A stretch of DNA of 64,000 bases from Chryseobacterium takakiae (GTDB taxonomy: Bacteria; Bacteroidota; Bacteroidia; Flavobacteriales; Weeksellaceae): contig NZ_FQVO01000001.1 of NCBI RefSeq assembly GCF_900129385.1, positions 124,001-188,000 on the forward strand. The letters run 5' to 3'. A program made the position numbers and the translations under genes. Shown piece by piece: positions 16,217-25,726 of this stretch (within the stretch, counting starts at the first letter, position 1; each line of letters opens with the position of its first letter). Under the pieces are notes generated by a model that worked only from the letters and a program-made list of their open reading frames with translations, had not been told where the DNA came from and did no database searches.

Positions 16217-17797
16217 ATGAAACATTTCGCAGATCTTATCAACGCTCTCGAAAGCACCAATAAAACCAATGCTAAAATCGATGCCATTATCGATTACCTG
16301 GAGCGTGCCCCCGATGAAGATAAAGTTTGGTTTATAGCGCTGTTTACCGGCAAAAGACCAAAGCGGAATGTCAATACCAACTATATGAAAGAATGGGCTT
16401 TGGAAATTACCCAATTGCCATTCTGGCTTTTTCAGGAAAGTTATTCTTCCGTGGGAGATCTCGGAGAAACGATTTCATTGATTCTGCCGCCGCCAACGGA
16501 AAAAATAGACCGCTCTCTGTCCGATTGGATGAATGAAATTATTAATCTGAAAAACAAAACCGACCAGGAAAAAAAAGAATTTGTCCTCAATTCATGGAAC
16601 GGATTGGATTATACCGAAAGGCTTATCTTTAATAAATTATTAGGAGGAAGCTTCCGGATCGGGGTTTCGGATAAAACACTGATCAATGCCTTAACGAAGT
16701 TTTCTCATCAGGAATCAAGCACATTAATGCACAGCCTTATGGGAAAATGGCAGCCTGATGAGGTTTCCTTTCGTGAGCTGATTTCCGCAGAAAATATCAA
16801 TCCGGATAATTCCAAACCCTACCCTTTCTGTCTGGCCTATGCTTTGGAAAAAGATTTGGAAGAATTAGGAGAGCCTGATGAATGGCTTATTGAATACAAG
16901 TGGGACGGAATCCGTGGACAGATTATCCGCAGAAACGATGAAGTGTTTATCTGGTCCCGCGGCGAAGAGCTCGTTACCGATCAGTTTCCGGAAATAAAAG
17001 AAGTGGTTCAGAATATGAAAGGAGACTTTGTGATAGATGGAGAAATACTTGCGGTGAAAGAGGGTAAGGTTTTAAATTTTAATGAATTACAGAAAAGATT
17101 AAACAGGAAAACTTTAACTAAAAAAATGCTTTCCGAAATCCCGATTCAGGTATTTGCGTACGATCTTCTGGAACTTGAAAACAACGATTTAAGGGAAAAA
17201 CCGATCTCTGCAAGAAGAGCGATGCTGGAAGAATTATTACTCAATGAAAATCCCGAAAATATTAAAATTTCAGAAGTAATACCCTTTGAAAACTGGAATG
17301 AACTAAACAATATCCGTGAAAATTCAAGAGATATTAACAGTGAAGGATTGATGCTGAAACAGAAGAATTCTCAGTATCATTCGGGAAGAAAAAAAGGGGA
17401 TTGGTGGAAATGGAAAATCAGCCCGCTGACGATTGATGCCGTTCTGATCTATGCCCAGAAAGGAAGCGGAAGAAGAAGCGCCTATTACACCGACTATACG
17501 TTTGCCGTAAAAAATGAAGATAAGCTGGTGACTATTGCAAAAGCCTATTCAGGTCTTACGGATAAAGAAATTATGGAAGTCAGTAAGTTTGTCAATAAAA
17601 ATGCTATTGAAAAATTCGGGCCGGTAAGAACGGTAAAACCGGAGCTTGTTTTTGAAATTGCTTTTGAGGGAATTGGCTTCAGTAACCGTCATAAAAGCGG
17701 TGTTGCCTTAAGGTTTCCAAGAATTCTAAGATGGCGTAAAGATAAAAAGGTTGATGAAATTGATGATCTTGAGGAAATTAAGAAATTGATGCAGTAA
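16217..17797 (+). CDS. ATP-dependent DNA ligase
   Basis: It seals nicks in DNA using ATP, as a repair ligase separate from the NAD-dependent LigA. The nucleotidyl-transferase motif I is EYKWDGIRG with adenylated lysine K228. Further motifs (FVIDGEILA, SEGLMLKQ, WWKWK) are in order, and the OB-fold domain is C-terminal. The 526 residues include the N-terminal DNA-binding domain of the ligase B/LigC-like bacterial group. It is co-transcribed with the upstream exonuclease. The partner helicase follows after a ParDE pair on the other strand. Confidence 0.96.
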   Translation: MKHFADLINALESTNKTNAKIDAIIDYLERAPDEDKVWFIALFTGKRPKRNVNTNYMKEWALEITQLPFWLFQESYSSVGDLGETISLILPPPTEKIDRSLSDWMNEIINLKNKTDQEKKEFVLNSWNGLDYTERLIFNKLLGGSFRIGVSDKTLINALTKFSHQESSTLMHSLMGKWQPDEVSFRELISAENINPDNSKPYPFCLAYALEKDLEELGEPDEWLIEYKWDGIRGQIIRRNDEVFIWSRGEELVTDQFPEIKEVVQNMKGDFVIDGEILAVKEGKVLNFNELQKRLNRKTLTKKMLSEIPIQVFAYDLLELENNDLREKPISARRAMLEELLLNENPENIKISEVIPFENWNELNNIRENSRDINSEGLMLKQKNSQYHSGRKKGDWWKWKISPLTIDAVLIYAQKGSGRRSAYYTDYTFAVKNEDKLVTIAKAYSGLTDKEIMEVSKFVNKNAIEKFGPVRTVKPELVFEIAFEGIGFSNRHKSGVALRFPRILRWRKDKKVDEIDDLEEIKKLMQ

Positions 17798-17809
17798 CTG
17801 GTTTGATAA

Positions 17810-18109
17810 TTATTCCTTTATCCGGTTTTTTAAATCCATTTCTGCGCCCAAAATTCTTTCAATTTCAATCTCAGCCGGATTCAGAATTCTGTAAAAAATG
17901 ATATGTTTATTGGCTGTAAAACCATAAACATCAAATCTTATTTCGGTATAATTTTTTCCGATATATGGATTCTCACACAATAAGTGAAAGAAATTAATCA
18001 GTTCTTCATAATAAATATCTGCTTGCTTTTCTGACCAAAATTCGTAAGTGTATTCATATATTTTTGTAATATCTTCAACTGCTTTATTGGTCAGGAAATA
18101 ACTACCCAT
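17810..18109 (-). CDS. ParE-family toxin (RelE/ParE superfamily)
   Basis: A 99-residue toxin of the RelE/ParE fold. YFLTNKAVEDITKIYEYT, WSEKQADIYYEEL, NPYIGKNY and the terminal HIIFYRI...IEIERILG pattern are typical of ParE, which usually poisons DNA gyrase. It overlaps the upstream antitoxin gene by 8 bases. Orientation is opposite to the flanking ligase and helicase, so the pair looks like an insertion in the repair cassette. The target is inferred from family, not from sequence. Confidence 0.9.
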   Translation of the reverse strand: MGSYFLTNKAVEDITKIYEYTYEFWSEKQADIYYEELINFFHLLCENPYIGKNYTEIRFDVYGFTANKHIIFYRILNPAEIEIERILGAEMDLKNRIKE

Positions 18110-18353
18110 TTTTTTTCAGATTGGATTTCATCAATTCTAAATGTTTCTGCGGATTAAAGTCATGTGCAATCCCACTGCTTATACCTTCCTCAACCGCATT
18201 TTTAAGCATCTGTATTTTGTTTTCCTCTTGTTCCAAAAGCCTTAATCCCGCTCTTATTACTTCACTGGCATTCTTAAATCTGCCTTCAGAAATTTTAGAA
18301 TCAACAAAATCTTCAAAATAATCTCCTAAAGAGACTGATGTATTTCTTCCCAT
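18102..18353 (-). CDS. ParD-family antitoxin
   Basis: An 83-residue antitoxin with an N-terminal ribbon-helix-helix DNA-binding domain (TSVSLGDYFEDFVDSKISEG, then FKNASEVIRAGLRLLEQEE) and a C-terminal toxin-neutralising tail. It binds its own promoter to repress the operon. The inverted-repeat operator is visible just upstream at 18379-18408. Gene order antitoxin then toxin is standard. Confidence 0.92.
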   Translation of the reverse strand: MGRNTSVSLGDYFEDFVDSKISEGRFKNASEVIRAGLRLLEQEENKIQMLKNAVEEGISSGIAHDFNPQKHLELMKSNLKKNG

Positions 18354-18378
18354 CGCATTTATTTTTAATGAATTAAAG

Positions 18379-18408
18379 TTACCAATTTTTGGTAATTTAC
18401 CAAAAATT
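18379..18408. promoter_or_regulatory. ParD operator: three TACCA half-sites
   Basis: Perfect 11-bp arms AATTTTTGGTA (18384-18394) and TACCAAAAATT (18398-18408) surround 3 bases. A further TTACCA at 18379-18384 makes a second overlapping inverted repeat. It lies 26 bases upstream of the parD start, where autoregulatory sites are expected. Confidence 0.7.
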
Positions 18409-18496
18409 CAACTTAAAAATTTTTCATTAAATTGATGGAATAATTATTGAGATACTGTTTTACGGTGATTATAATTGTATTAATTAAATAAAAAAC

Positions 18497-20944
18497 TTGA
18501 CAACATTCGAAAATACCGACGGCTACCAAATCATCCAAAACTGGATGGCTGATAAAAACATTTCCCCTTTCAAATTTCAGGTTGAAACCTGGAAAAAGTT
18601 CGGAAATGGGTATAGCGGAATGGTTGTTGCCCCCACAGGTTTCGGAAAAACCTATTCAGTTTTTTTAGCATTGATTTCAGACTTTCTGAATCGTCCGGAA
18701 AAATACGGAAAAGGATTGAAAATGATTTGGATCACCCCTCTCCGATCGCTCTCAAAAGATATTGCCAAAGCGATGCAGGAAGCCATTGACGAGATTGGGT
18801 TAGACTGGGCAGTAGGCGTAAGAAATGGAGATACAGATCCAAAAGTTCGCCAGCAGCAGGTTAAAAACATGCCTGAAATTCTTGTCGCAACTCCCGAAAG
18901 CCTTCATTTGCTGCTCGGACAAAAAAAGCATCAGCGGTTTTTTCAGAATTTGCAGACCATCGTCATTGACGAATGGCATGAATTGCTGGGTTCCAAACGC
19001 GGCGTAATGGTTGAGCTGGGAATCTCTCAGCTCAGGAAATATGTTCCGAAACTTAAAATCTGGGGAATTACGGCTACGATAGGAAATCTGGATGAAGCGA
19101 TGGAAGTTTTAATTCCTTATCATGTAAAAAAAACAAAAATTACCGCAAAAGAGAAAAAGAAAATTGATATTCTTTCCGTATTTCCGGATGAAGTGGAGAT
19201 TCTTCCGTGGGCAGGGCATCTTGGGCATAAACTGGCAGATAAAGTCGTACCGATTATCCTGAATTCCAACTCAACCATTGTTTTTACCAATACCAGAAGC
19301 CAGAGCGAAATGTGGTATCAGCTTCTGCTGGATGCCTATCCGGATTTTGCCGGACAAATTGCCATTCATCACAGTTCGATTGACGCGCATCTAAGGATCT
19401 GGATTGAAGAAAACCTGAGCAACGGAAAACTGAAAGCCGTGGTATCCACCTCATCTTTAGATTTGGGAATTGATTTTAAACCGGTTGATACGGTAATACA
19501 GATCGGTTCTGCAAAAGGAGTTGCAAGGTTTTTGCAGCGGGCCGGACGAAGCGGCCACTCCCCTTTCGAAACTTCCAAAATTTACTGCGTTCCGACCCAC
19601 TCTTTAGAATTAATTGAGGTTTCCGCATTGAAGGAAGCCGTAAAAAACAATGTAATTGAACCACGAGACCCGCAGGTCTTATGTTTTGATGTATTGGTGC
19701 AGTTTCTCATGACACTTGCCATCGGCGATGGGTTTTATCCTGATGAAATGTTTCCGCAGATTAAACAAACTTTTGCATTTCAGCAGATGACGGACGAAGA
19801 ATGGAAAAATATTCTTGATTTTTTAACCATCGGCGGAAAGGCACTGAAAAGCTATGAAGAATTTCATAAAGTGGTTATTGATGAAGACGGACTGTATAAA
19901 GTAACATCCAGAAGAATTTCGATGCTTCACCGGATGAACATGGGAGTGATTGTAAGTGATGCCATGCTGAAGGTAAAATTTATTTCCGGCGGTTACATCG
20001 GGATGGTGGAAGAATATTTTATTTCGAGATTAAAAAAAGAGGATAAATTTATTCTTGCAGGGCGCGTTCTGGAAGTCGCCATGATTAAAGACATGACGGT
20101 TTTCGTAAGGGCTTCCAAAGGAAAAGCTTTTGCACCAAGTTATCTGGGCGGAAGACTGCCTTTAAGTTCCAATCTAGGTCAGTTTTTAAGGGAAAAACTT
20201 TCGGGTGCGCTAAATCCTAAATCTTCTGAAAAAGAATTAAAATTTCTGCATCCTTTGCTTGCCAATCAGGAAGAACGGTCTCATATTCCGGAAGAAGACG
20301 AATTTCTGGTGGAATTAATCAAAAACCGGGAAGGTTACCATTTATTTATGTATCCTTTTGAAGGAAGGCTGGTTCATGAAGTAATGGCGGCCCTGATTGC
20401 GTACCGTATTTCAAAGCTGGCTCCGATTTCATTTTCCATGGCGATGAATGATTATGGTTTTGAATTATTCAGCGATAAACAAATTCCGCTGAATGAAGAT
20501 AATTTAGAAAAGATTCTGACTCGTGAGAACTTAATGACGGATGTTATTTCAAGTATTAATGCAGCCGAAATGGCGAGGCGTAAATTTCGAGATATTGCGG
20601 TAATTTCAGGAATGGTCATTCAGAACTTCCCAGGGCAGCAGCGTTCCAATAAATCGTTGCAAAGTTCGGCCGGACTTATTTTTAAAGTACTGGAAGATTA
20701 TGACCCTGATCATTTTCTCGTGAGACAGTCTTATACCGAAGTATTCAATATGCAGCTTCAGGAGCAGCGGCTTGTGGAAGCATTTAAACGAATTGAAAAG
20801 TCAAAAATAATTTTAAAATTTGCCAATTCTTTTACGCCATTGAGCTTCCCGATAAAAGTCGACAGTCTCCGTCAGACCCTTTCCAGTGAAGATCTGGATT
20901 CCAGAATCAAAAGGTTGGTGGAACAGGCAAAAAAAGTCAGGTAA
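18497..20944 (+). CDS. Ligase-associated DEXH-box DNA helicase (Lhr-like)
   Basis: A superfamily 2 helicase of 815 residues that belongs with the MBL exonuclease and ATP-dependent ligase of the same cassette. Walker A is APTGFGKTY (about 45-53) and Walker B is IDEWHELLGSKRG (about 157-169). Motif VI is QRAGRSGHS. The C-terminal part (about 430-815) is the Lhr-type winged-helix and DUF4145-like region. The start is TTG at 18497. This is the second TTG start in the cassette. Its end abuts the stop of the convergent acetyltransferase gene with no gap. Confidence 0.95.
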   Translation: MTTFENTDGYQIIQNWMADKNISPFKFQVETWKKFGNGYSGMVVAPTGFGKTYSVFLALISDFLNRPEKYGKGLKMIWITPLRSLSKDIAKAMQEAIDEIGLDWAVGVRNGDTDPKVRQQQVKNMPEILVATPESLHLLLGQKKHQRFFQNLQTIVIDEWHELLGSKRGVMVELGISQLRKYVPKLKIWGITATIGNLDEAMEVLIPYHVKKTKITAKEKKKIDILSVFPDEVEILPWAGHLGHKLADKVVPIILNSNSTIVFTNTRSQSEMWYQLLLDAYPDFAGQIAIHHSSIDAHLRIWIEENLSNGKLKAVVSTSSLDLGIDFKPVDTVIQIGSAKGVARFLQRAGRSGHSPFETSKIYCVPTHSLELIEVSALKEAVKNNVIEPRDPQVLCFDVLVQFLMTLAIGDGFYPDEMFPQIKQTFAFQQMTDEEWKNILDFLTIGGKALKSYEEFHKVVIDEDGLYKVTSRRISMLHRMNMGVIVSDAMLKVKFISGGYIGMVEEYFISRLKKEDKFILAGRVLEVAMIKDMTVFVRASKGKAFAPSYLGGRLPLSSNLGQFLREKLSGALNPKSSEKELKFLHPLLANQEERSHIPEEDEFLVELIKNREGYHLFMYPFEGRLVHEVMAALIAYRISKLAPISFSMAMNDYGFELFSDKQIPLNEDNLEKILTRENLMTDVISSINAAEMARRKFRDIAVISGMVIQNFPGQQRSNKSLQSSAGLIFKVLEDYDPDHFLVRQSYTEVFNMQLQEQRLVEAFKRIEKSKIILKFANSFTPLSFPIKVDSLRQTLSSEDLDSRIKRLVEQAKKVR

Positions 20945-21448
20945 TCAGCTTATTCTTTTGCCAAGAATGACCAATGTTCTTTCTACTCCATCCAGCACGG
21001 CAACATTCGGAAAAGTTCCCCAGTCTTCAAATCCAAAATGTCTGAAAAGCTTCAGGCTTGGTTCGTTGTGAAGAAAAATAAATCCTAAGAATGTTTTCAC
21101 TCCGAATTTCCCGGCATTGTCAATACAATATTGAAGAACTTGTTTACCGAATCCTTTTCCGCGGCAGCTTTCATCCATATAAATGCTGACTTCCACCGTT
21201 CCATTGTACGCAGGTCTTCCGTAGAATGACGAAAAGCTTACCCAGCCTAAAATATTCTTTGCTTTATCTTCAACCATCCAGAGCGGACGATTTTCCGGGT
21301 TATGCTCATGAAACCATTGTACTTTGCTTTCCACCGAAACATTTTCGGTATCGGCAGTTACCATTCGGGAAGGAATGGTAGAATTGTAAATATCAACAAT
21401 TGTAGGTAAATCTTCAAGGGTGGCATTTCTGAAGGTCAGTTCTTCCAT
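20945..21448 (-). CDS. GNAT N-acetyltransferase, phosphinothricin acetyltransferase-like
   Basis: It transfers an acetyl group from acetyl-CoA to a small amine. The start chosen is the methionine of MEELTFRNATLED (21448), since four extra upstream residues add nothing conserved. The 167 residues show TLEDLPTIVDIYN, VEVSIYMDESCRGKGFG (acetyl-CoA loop, RGKGFG) and HNEPSLKLFRHFGFEDWG, the pattern of PAT/YncA proteins that acetylate phosphinothricin or methionine sulfone-type substrates. The true substrate is unknown. Confidence 0.88.
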   Translation of the reverse strand: MEELTFRNATLEDLPTIVDIYNSTIPSRMVTADTENVSVESKVQWFHEHNPENRPLWMVEDKAKNILGWVSFSSFYGRPAYNGTVEVSIYMDESCRGKGFGKQVLQYCIDNAGKFGVKTFLGFIFLHNEPSLKLFRHFGFEDWGTFPNVAVLDGVERTLVILGKRIS

Positions 21449-21499
21449 AAACGGCAGCATTTATCTGCAAATATACATGAAGATTTCTTTTTGATAGGA

Positions 21500-22078
21500 T
21501 TATTCTTCGGCTTCGGGATCTTTCAGTTCTTTCAGGCTCCGGTTCAGGCTTCTCACACTGATTCCCAGATAAGCAGCCATATCTTCTTTTGAAATTTCCA
21601 TTTCTTTTGATTTTAATTCCAGAAACTGGTTGAGCGTGTGCTCCGTCGTGTGAAGCTGCTGATACGATGCCCTGCTTGAGGTGTTGACAATACGTTGTGC
21701 AAAAACATCGAGCAGAAAATTATTCAGGCCTAAATCATTTTTAAGCAAATCTTTAAAATACGGGATCGACATCGCATACACCGTAACTTCACTGATGGCT
21801 TCAATAGAACAAAGGCAGGGAACATTTTTAATGACTTCAATCTCGCCGATAATTTCGCCTTTGCCTAAAAATTCAACAATATATTCTTTGTCATTCTCTT
21901 CTATAAAATAACATTTGGTAATACCGCTTCTAATGAGCATGATCTTTGTGGAAGTTTCATTCTGGGTGAGCAATCGTTCTCCTTTAGCATAGGATTTAAT
22001 AATGATATTTTCCTTTTCCGGCTGTTTCTCATAAAGCGTTTCCAGATAGTCTAAAAATGGTTGATTCGTTCTCAGCAT
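21500..22078 (-). CDS. Crp/Fnr-family transcriptional regulator
   Basis: A 192-residue regulator with a cyclic-nucleotide-binding-type beta barrel (about 10-120: MLIRSGITKCYF and EFLGKGEIIGEIE) and a short C-terminal helix-turn-helix (EISKEDMAAYLGISVRSLNRSLKEL). There are no cysteine clusters, so it is not an Fnr-type oxygen sensor. The effector is unknown. It is transcribed away from the HAD phosphatase gene; the spacer holds GGACA-AA-TGTCC (22087-22098), a possible autoregulatory operator. Confidence 0.88.
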   Translation of the reverse strand: MLRTNQPFLDYLETLYEKQPEKENIIIKSYAKGERLLTQNETSTKIMLIRSGITKCYFIEENDKEYIVEFLGKGEIIGEIEVIKNVPCLCSIEAISEVTVYAMSIPYFKDLLKNDLGLNNFLLDVFAQRIVNTSSRASYQQLHTTEHTLNQFLELKSKEMEISKEDMAAYLGISVRSLNRSLKELKDPEAEE

Positions 22079-22086
22079 AATAATCG

Positions 22087-22098
22087 GGACAAATGTCC
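22087..22098. promoter_or_regulatory. Palindrome upstream of the Crp/Fnr gene
   Basis: GGACA and TGTCC arms with a 2-base centre, 8 bases from the regulator's start. It does not match the classical CRP site, so it is only a candidate operator. Confidence 0.3.
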
Positions 22099-22164
22099 TT
22101 TTTTGGTTGATATTTATTTCTGAATTTTGGAGCGGAAAATTACAAAATCTAATTTTAACGTATT

Positions 22165-22854
22165 ATGAATTCTGTCCATACCATCGCTTTTGATGCCGAT
22201 GATACGCTTTGGGTAAACGAAACGTATTTTCACGAAGCCGAATCTGCTTTCTGTGAACTTTTTAAAGATGAACTGCCAAATAAAATGGTTTCAGAAGAAT
22301 TATTTATTACTGAAATGAAGAATCTTCAGCTTTACGGCTATGGCGTGAAAGGCTTTATGCTGTGTATGATAGAAACCGCAGGAAAGCTTTCGTCTGGGAC
22401 GAATCACGCATCACTAACCCGGAAAATCATTGAAATCGGACACGAACTTTTACAAAAACCGGTTGAACTTCTGGACGGCGTTGCCGAAACCCTCGATCAA
22501 CTGAAAGGAAAATACAGGCTTGTGGTTGCTACAAAAGGTGACCTGCTGGATCAGGAAAGGAAGCTTAAAAAATCAGGGTTGCTGGATTATTTTCATCATA
22601 TTGAAATTATGAGTGATAAAAAAACAAGCGATTATCAGAAGCTGGTCCGGCATCTGGATTGTCAGCCTGAACAATTTCTGATGGTTGGAAATTCTATAAA
22701 ATCTGATATTCTTCCGGTGCTGGAAACGGGCAGCTATGCAGCTCATATTCCTTATCATCTTACCTGGGCACATGAACAGCACGAACAAAAACCGGAATCT
22801 GAACGTTTTATGGAACTTAAAAACATTCGTGAGATTTTGGATTATATTAATTAA
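22165..22854 (+). CDS. HAD-superfamily hydrolase
   Basis: A cytoplasmic phosphatase-like protein of 229 residues. All four HAD motifs can be seen: motif I FDADDTLW (D10 nucleophile, D12), motif II VVATKGD, motif III lysine in MSDKKTSDY and motif IV MVGNSIKSDI. The cap lies between motifs I and II (C1 type). The substrate cannot be predicted; relatives are annotated as YjjG-like or haloacid dehalogenase-like. Confidence 0.9.
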   Translation: MNSVHTIAFDADDTLWVNETYFHEAESAFCELFKDELPNKMVSEELFITEMKNLQLYGYGVKGFMLCMIETAGKLSSGTNHASLTRKIIEIGHELLQKPVELLDGVAETLDQLKGKYRLVVATKGDLLDQERKLKKSGLLDYFHHIEIMSDKKTSDYQKLVRHLDCQPEQFLMVGNSIKSDILPVLETGSYAAHIPYHLTWAHEQHEQKPESERFMELKNIREILDYIN

Positions 22855-22867
22855 CGGCAGAAGATAC

Positions 22868-23090
22868 AAAAGTTTATTCTACTTAATAAATTTTATAGCT
22901 TTCTTAATGTTCTAAATGAAAATAAACTTTGTTTATTCTTAAAATTAACATTAAGCTTAAAATTAACATTAAGAATTTAAGTAAATTAAACTGATAATAA
23001 TTAAGAAATCAATACATTGATTGGTATTAAGTTTTTTAAGCTAACATGACTTAATTTCTTAATGTTGTATAATTATAGATTTAAACAATC
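22868..23090 (-). repeat. AT-rich dispersed intergenic repeat, copy C
   Basis: It occupies most of the gene-free stretch 22855-23222. Read on the minus strand it follows copy A closely: GATTGTTTAAAT start, AACATTAAGAAATTAAG, AATGTATTGATTTCTTA, then the core TTTTAAGAATAAACAAAG (22909-22944 region) and ATTTAGAACATTAAGAAAG. It also carries a short internal duplication of TTAATGTTAATTTTAAG. Together with copies A and B it defines a family of roughly 200-220 bp. Confidence 0.7.
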
Positions 23091-23174
23091 TCTTAACTCT
23101 TGTACTCTTTTACTGTTATTGATACGCTTGAAATGTAGCATTAAATCTTTCGTCTTTTGTGGTTAAATAAAAAA

Positions 23175-23200
23175 GTCCTTAAAGCTAAAACTTTAAGGAC
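23175..23200 (-). terminator. Intrinsic terminator of the S9 peptidase gene
   Basis: GTCCTTAAAG and CTTTAAGGAC form a perfect 10-bp stem with a 6-nt loop, followed on the minus strand by a T run. Confidence 0.85.
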
Positions 23201-23222
23201 ATTTTAATGATATGAATTAATA

Positions 23223-25625
23223 TTATTTCTTCAGGCATTTTTCCAGGAACTGATCCTGCTCCCAAAGCAAATGCAGAATGTTTTCTTTCGCTACATAACC
23301 GTGGGCTTCCTTAGGCAAAAGAACCATTTTTACCGGAGCGCCGAGGTTTTTCAATGCCTGGAAATAGCGTTCCGTCTGAAGCGTGAATGTTCCCGGATTA
23401 TTGTCGGCATCACCGTGAACAAGCAATAAAGGCGTTTTCATTTTGTCCGCATTCATAAATGGTGACATCGTATTATAAATTTCCGGAACATCCCAATAAT
23501 TTCTCTGTTCACTCTGGAACCCGAAAGGCGTCAATGTACGGTTATAGGCTCCGCTTCTCGCAATTCCGCAGGCAAAAAGTTTGGAATGTGTTAAAAGATT
23601 GGCTGTCATAAAGGCTCCGTAAGAATGTCCTCCCACGGCAACTTTTTTACGGTCGATATATCCGAGCTGATCAACCGCATCAATGGCAGCTTCTGCATTC
23701 GCAACCAACTGCGGAATAAAAGTGTCGTTTGGTTCTGTTTTTCCTTCTCCGATAATCGGGAATGCAGCATCATCCAGAACCGCATAACCTTTGGTTGTCC
23801 AGTAAACAAAAGATCCGTAATACGGAAATGTGAAGTCATTCGGGTTTTGCGTGTTTTGTCCGGCCGTATTTTTATCTTTATATTCCGTAGGATAAGCCCA
23901 GATCAACAACGGAAGTTTTTCGGTCTTTGCCTTTCTGTCGTAACCGGCAGGAAGATAAAGCGTTCCCGTTAATGTTACCCCGTCATTTCTTTTATACGTA
24001 ATAACTTCCTTGTAAACATCTTTTATGCTTTCAAACGGATTGGCAAACTGTGTTACCGGTTCCGATTTATTGGATTTTATATTTTTCCTGTAGTAATTTG
24101 GATATTGACTTGACGACTGTTGGGTGGTTAAAATTTCACCTTTGGCCGGATTCAGGATATCGATAATTTCTTCTTTCGCATTTTTAAGATTGGAGGTGTA
24201 GAGCCTTTTTTTCTTTAACGTTTTCATGTCCATTTCATCAAGGAAAGGGTGCTGCCCGTCTTTGGTGAATCCTGCTCCGATCAGGTAGGACTTCCCTCCT
24301 TTCATATCAACCACATATCTTCCGTATTGGTTTTTGGTAGTATTGAAATTTCCCGGATCATTGTAAACATCCTGATAATTTCTGTCGTCAATTATTTTAG
24401 ATTCGCCATTGTTAAGATCAATTAAATAAGATTTTGTATTTCTTGTATCATACCATCCTTCCGAAACAATAGCATAATGGTCATTGGTCCAGCTTGTTCC
24501 TTCATATCTTTGTTTTGTTTTGAAGAACGATTTCGGGGCATTGCTGAATGGAGCTTCCCAGGTGAAAATTTCATCCCTGAAATCTGCCGGTTTGGACTGG
24601 TCTCCGCCGTCCAAAGCTTCCGCAAAAACCAACGTTGCAGGCATATCGCTTCTCCATCCCATATCTCTTTTTCCCATTCTTACCGATGAAAACCCTTTCG
24701 GCATAATTTCATTCAAAGGAATTTCATTTACCACTTTTACCACATTTCCGTTGGTATCGTAAACTGTTGTGGTCATCGGAAAGCGGCTTAATGGCACAAT
24801 ATAGGAAAATGGTTTTTTAATGGTTGTGGCCATCAGGTAGTTTCCATCCGGAGAATAGCTAAGACCGGTATACATGTCCTGATCTTTTATTTTCTTAAGA
24901 TTTCCCTGAAAATCGACATTATAAATTTCGGAAGCGGTAAGAATTTCAAAGTTCTTTTCATCCTGAGGATTTTTAAGCAAATCCTGATAGGTCCTGTTTT
25001 GCGAAACCTTACCATCGGAAGTGGAAACAATAGGTCCTGTCGGAAGATCTTTACTTGAATCAATCAACGCCGGTCTGTTCTGTGGAAGAACTTTGATCAG
25101 TAGATTTTTAGAATCTTTGTTCCACGTATAAGGGCTTCCCAGATTGGCGTTCAGGTTGTCAGAAGTAATTTTTCTTGCCGTTGCCGTTTCCAGATCAACC
25201 ATCCAGAGTTCTACGCCTTTACTGGTGGTATTTGTAAAGGCAAAAGATTTTTCATCCGGAGAAAATGAGGTAAACGCAATTTTAGGTTTCTGAGGTAAGT
25301 TTTTAACCTGAACTTCTGTTTTATCATTCAGCTTTCTTACTTTCAGATTATTGATGTAGGTAACGGAGCTTGAAATATTGGTTACGGGATTTATTCTTAA
25401 ACCGCCAAGCTTCATTTCCTGCTGGTTCAGGTCTTCAAGGGTTTTATAGGTTGGGCGGTAGCTGAAAACAATCCAGTCTTTTTTGCTGTTCATTAAAACA
25501 CTCGGAGGTCTTTCATAATCTGCCAGCTTAAGGATCTCAGCAGATGGTTTCTGATAGGTGATATTTTCCTGCGCATCATAAAAATTAAGAAACGCGAGAA
25601 GGCAAATGGTTAGCTTTATCTTCAT
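23223..25625 (-). CDS. Exported S9-family serine peptidase (prolyl oligopeptidase/acylaminoacyl-peptidase type)
   Basis: A secreted or periplasmic peptidase of 800 residues. A signal peptide (residues 1-18, ending FYDAQ) is followed by a beta-propeller-like region with WD40/PD40-type repeats (SPDEKSFAF, SPDGNYLMA) and a C-terminal alpha/beta hydrolase domain from about 560. The catalytic triad is visible: S668 in GGHSYGAF, the aspartate in LVHGDADNNPGT and the histidine in KEAHGY. It trims oligopeptides, probably for peptide nutrition. It is monocistronic with its own terminator. Confidence 0.93.
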   Translation of the reverse strand: MKIKLTICLLAFLNFYDAQENITYQKPSAEILKLADYERPPSVLMNSKKDWIVFSYRPTYKTLEDLNQQEMKLGGLRINPVTNISSSVTYINNLKVRKLNDKTEVQVKNLPQKPKIAFTSFSPDEKSFAFTNTTSKGVELWMVDLETATARKITSDNLNANLGSPYTWNKDSKNLLIKVLPQNRPALIDSSKDLPTGPIVSTSDGKVSQNRTYQDLLKNPQDEKNFEILTASEIYNVDFQGNLKKIKDQDMYTGLSYSPDGNYLMATTIKKPFSYIVPLSRFPMTTTVYDTNGNVVKVVNEIPLNEIMPKGFSSVRMGKRDMGWRSDMPATLVFAEALDGGDQSKPADFRDEIFTWEAPFSNAPKSFFKTKQRYEGTSWTNDHYAIVSEGWYDTRNTKSYLIDLNNGESKIIDDRNYQDVYNDPGNFNTTKNQYGRYVVDMKGGKSYLIGAGFTKDGQHPFLDEMDMKTLKKKRLYTSNLKNAKEEIIDILNPAKGEILTTQQSSSQYPNYYRKNIKSNKSEPVTQFANPFESIKDVYKEVITYKRNDGVTLTGTLYLPAGYDRKAKTEKLPLLIWAYPTEYKDKNTAGQNTQNPNDFTFPYYGSFVYWTTKGYAVLDDAAFPIIGEGKTEPNDTFIPQLVANAEAAIDAVDQLGYIDRKKVAVGGHSYGAFMTANLLTHSKLFACGIARSGAYNRTLTPFGFQSEQRNYWDVPEIYNTMSPFMNADKMKTPLLLVHGDADNNPGTFTLQTERYFQALKNLGAPVKMVLLPKEAHGYVAKENILHLLWEQDQFLEKCLKK

Positions 25626-25696
25626 TATATATTCTCTTTTTGACGAAATTAATGAATTTTATGTTAACCAGACTTTATTTAAATAAAATAAAAAAA

Positions 25697-25715
25697 GCAG
25701 CAAAAAAATTGCTGC
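25697..25715 (-). terminator. Intrinsic terminator of the DoxX gene
   Basis: GCAGCAA and TTGCTGC form a 7-bp stem with a 5-nt loop, followed on the minus strand by TTTTTTATTTTATTT. Confidence 0.75.
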
Positions 25716-25726
25716 CTGTATTGTGA

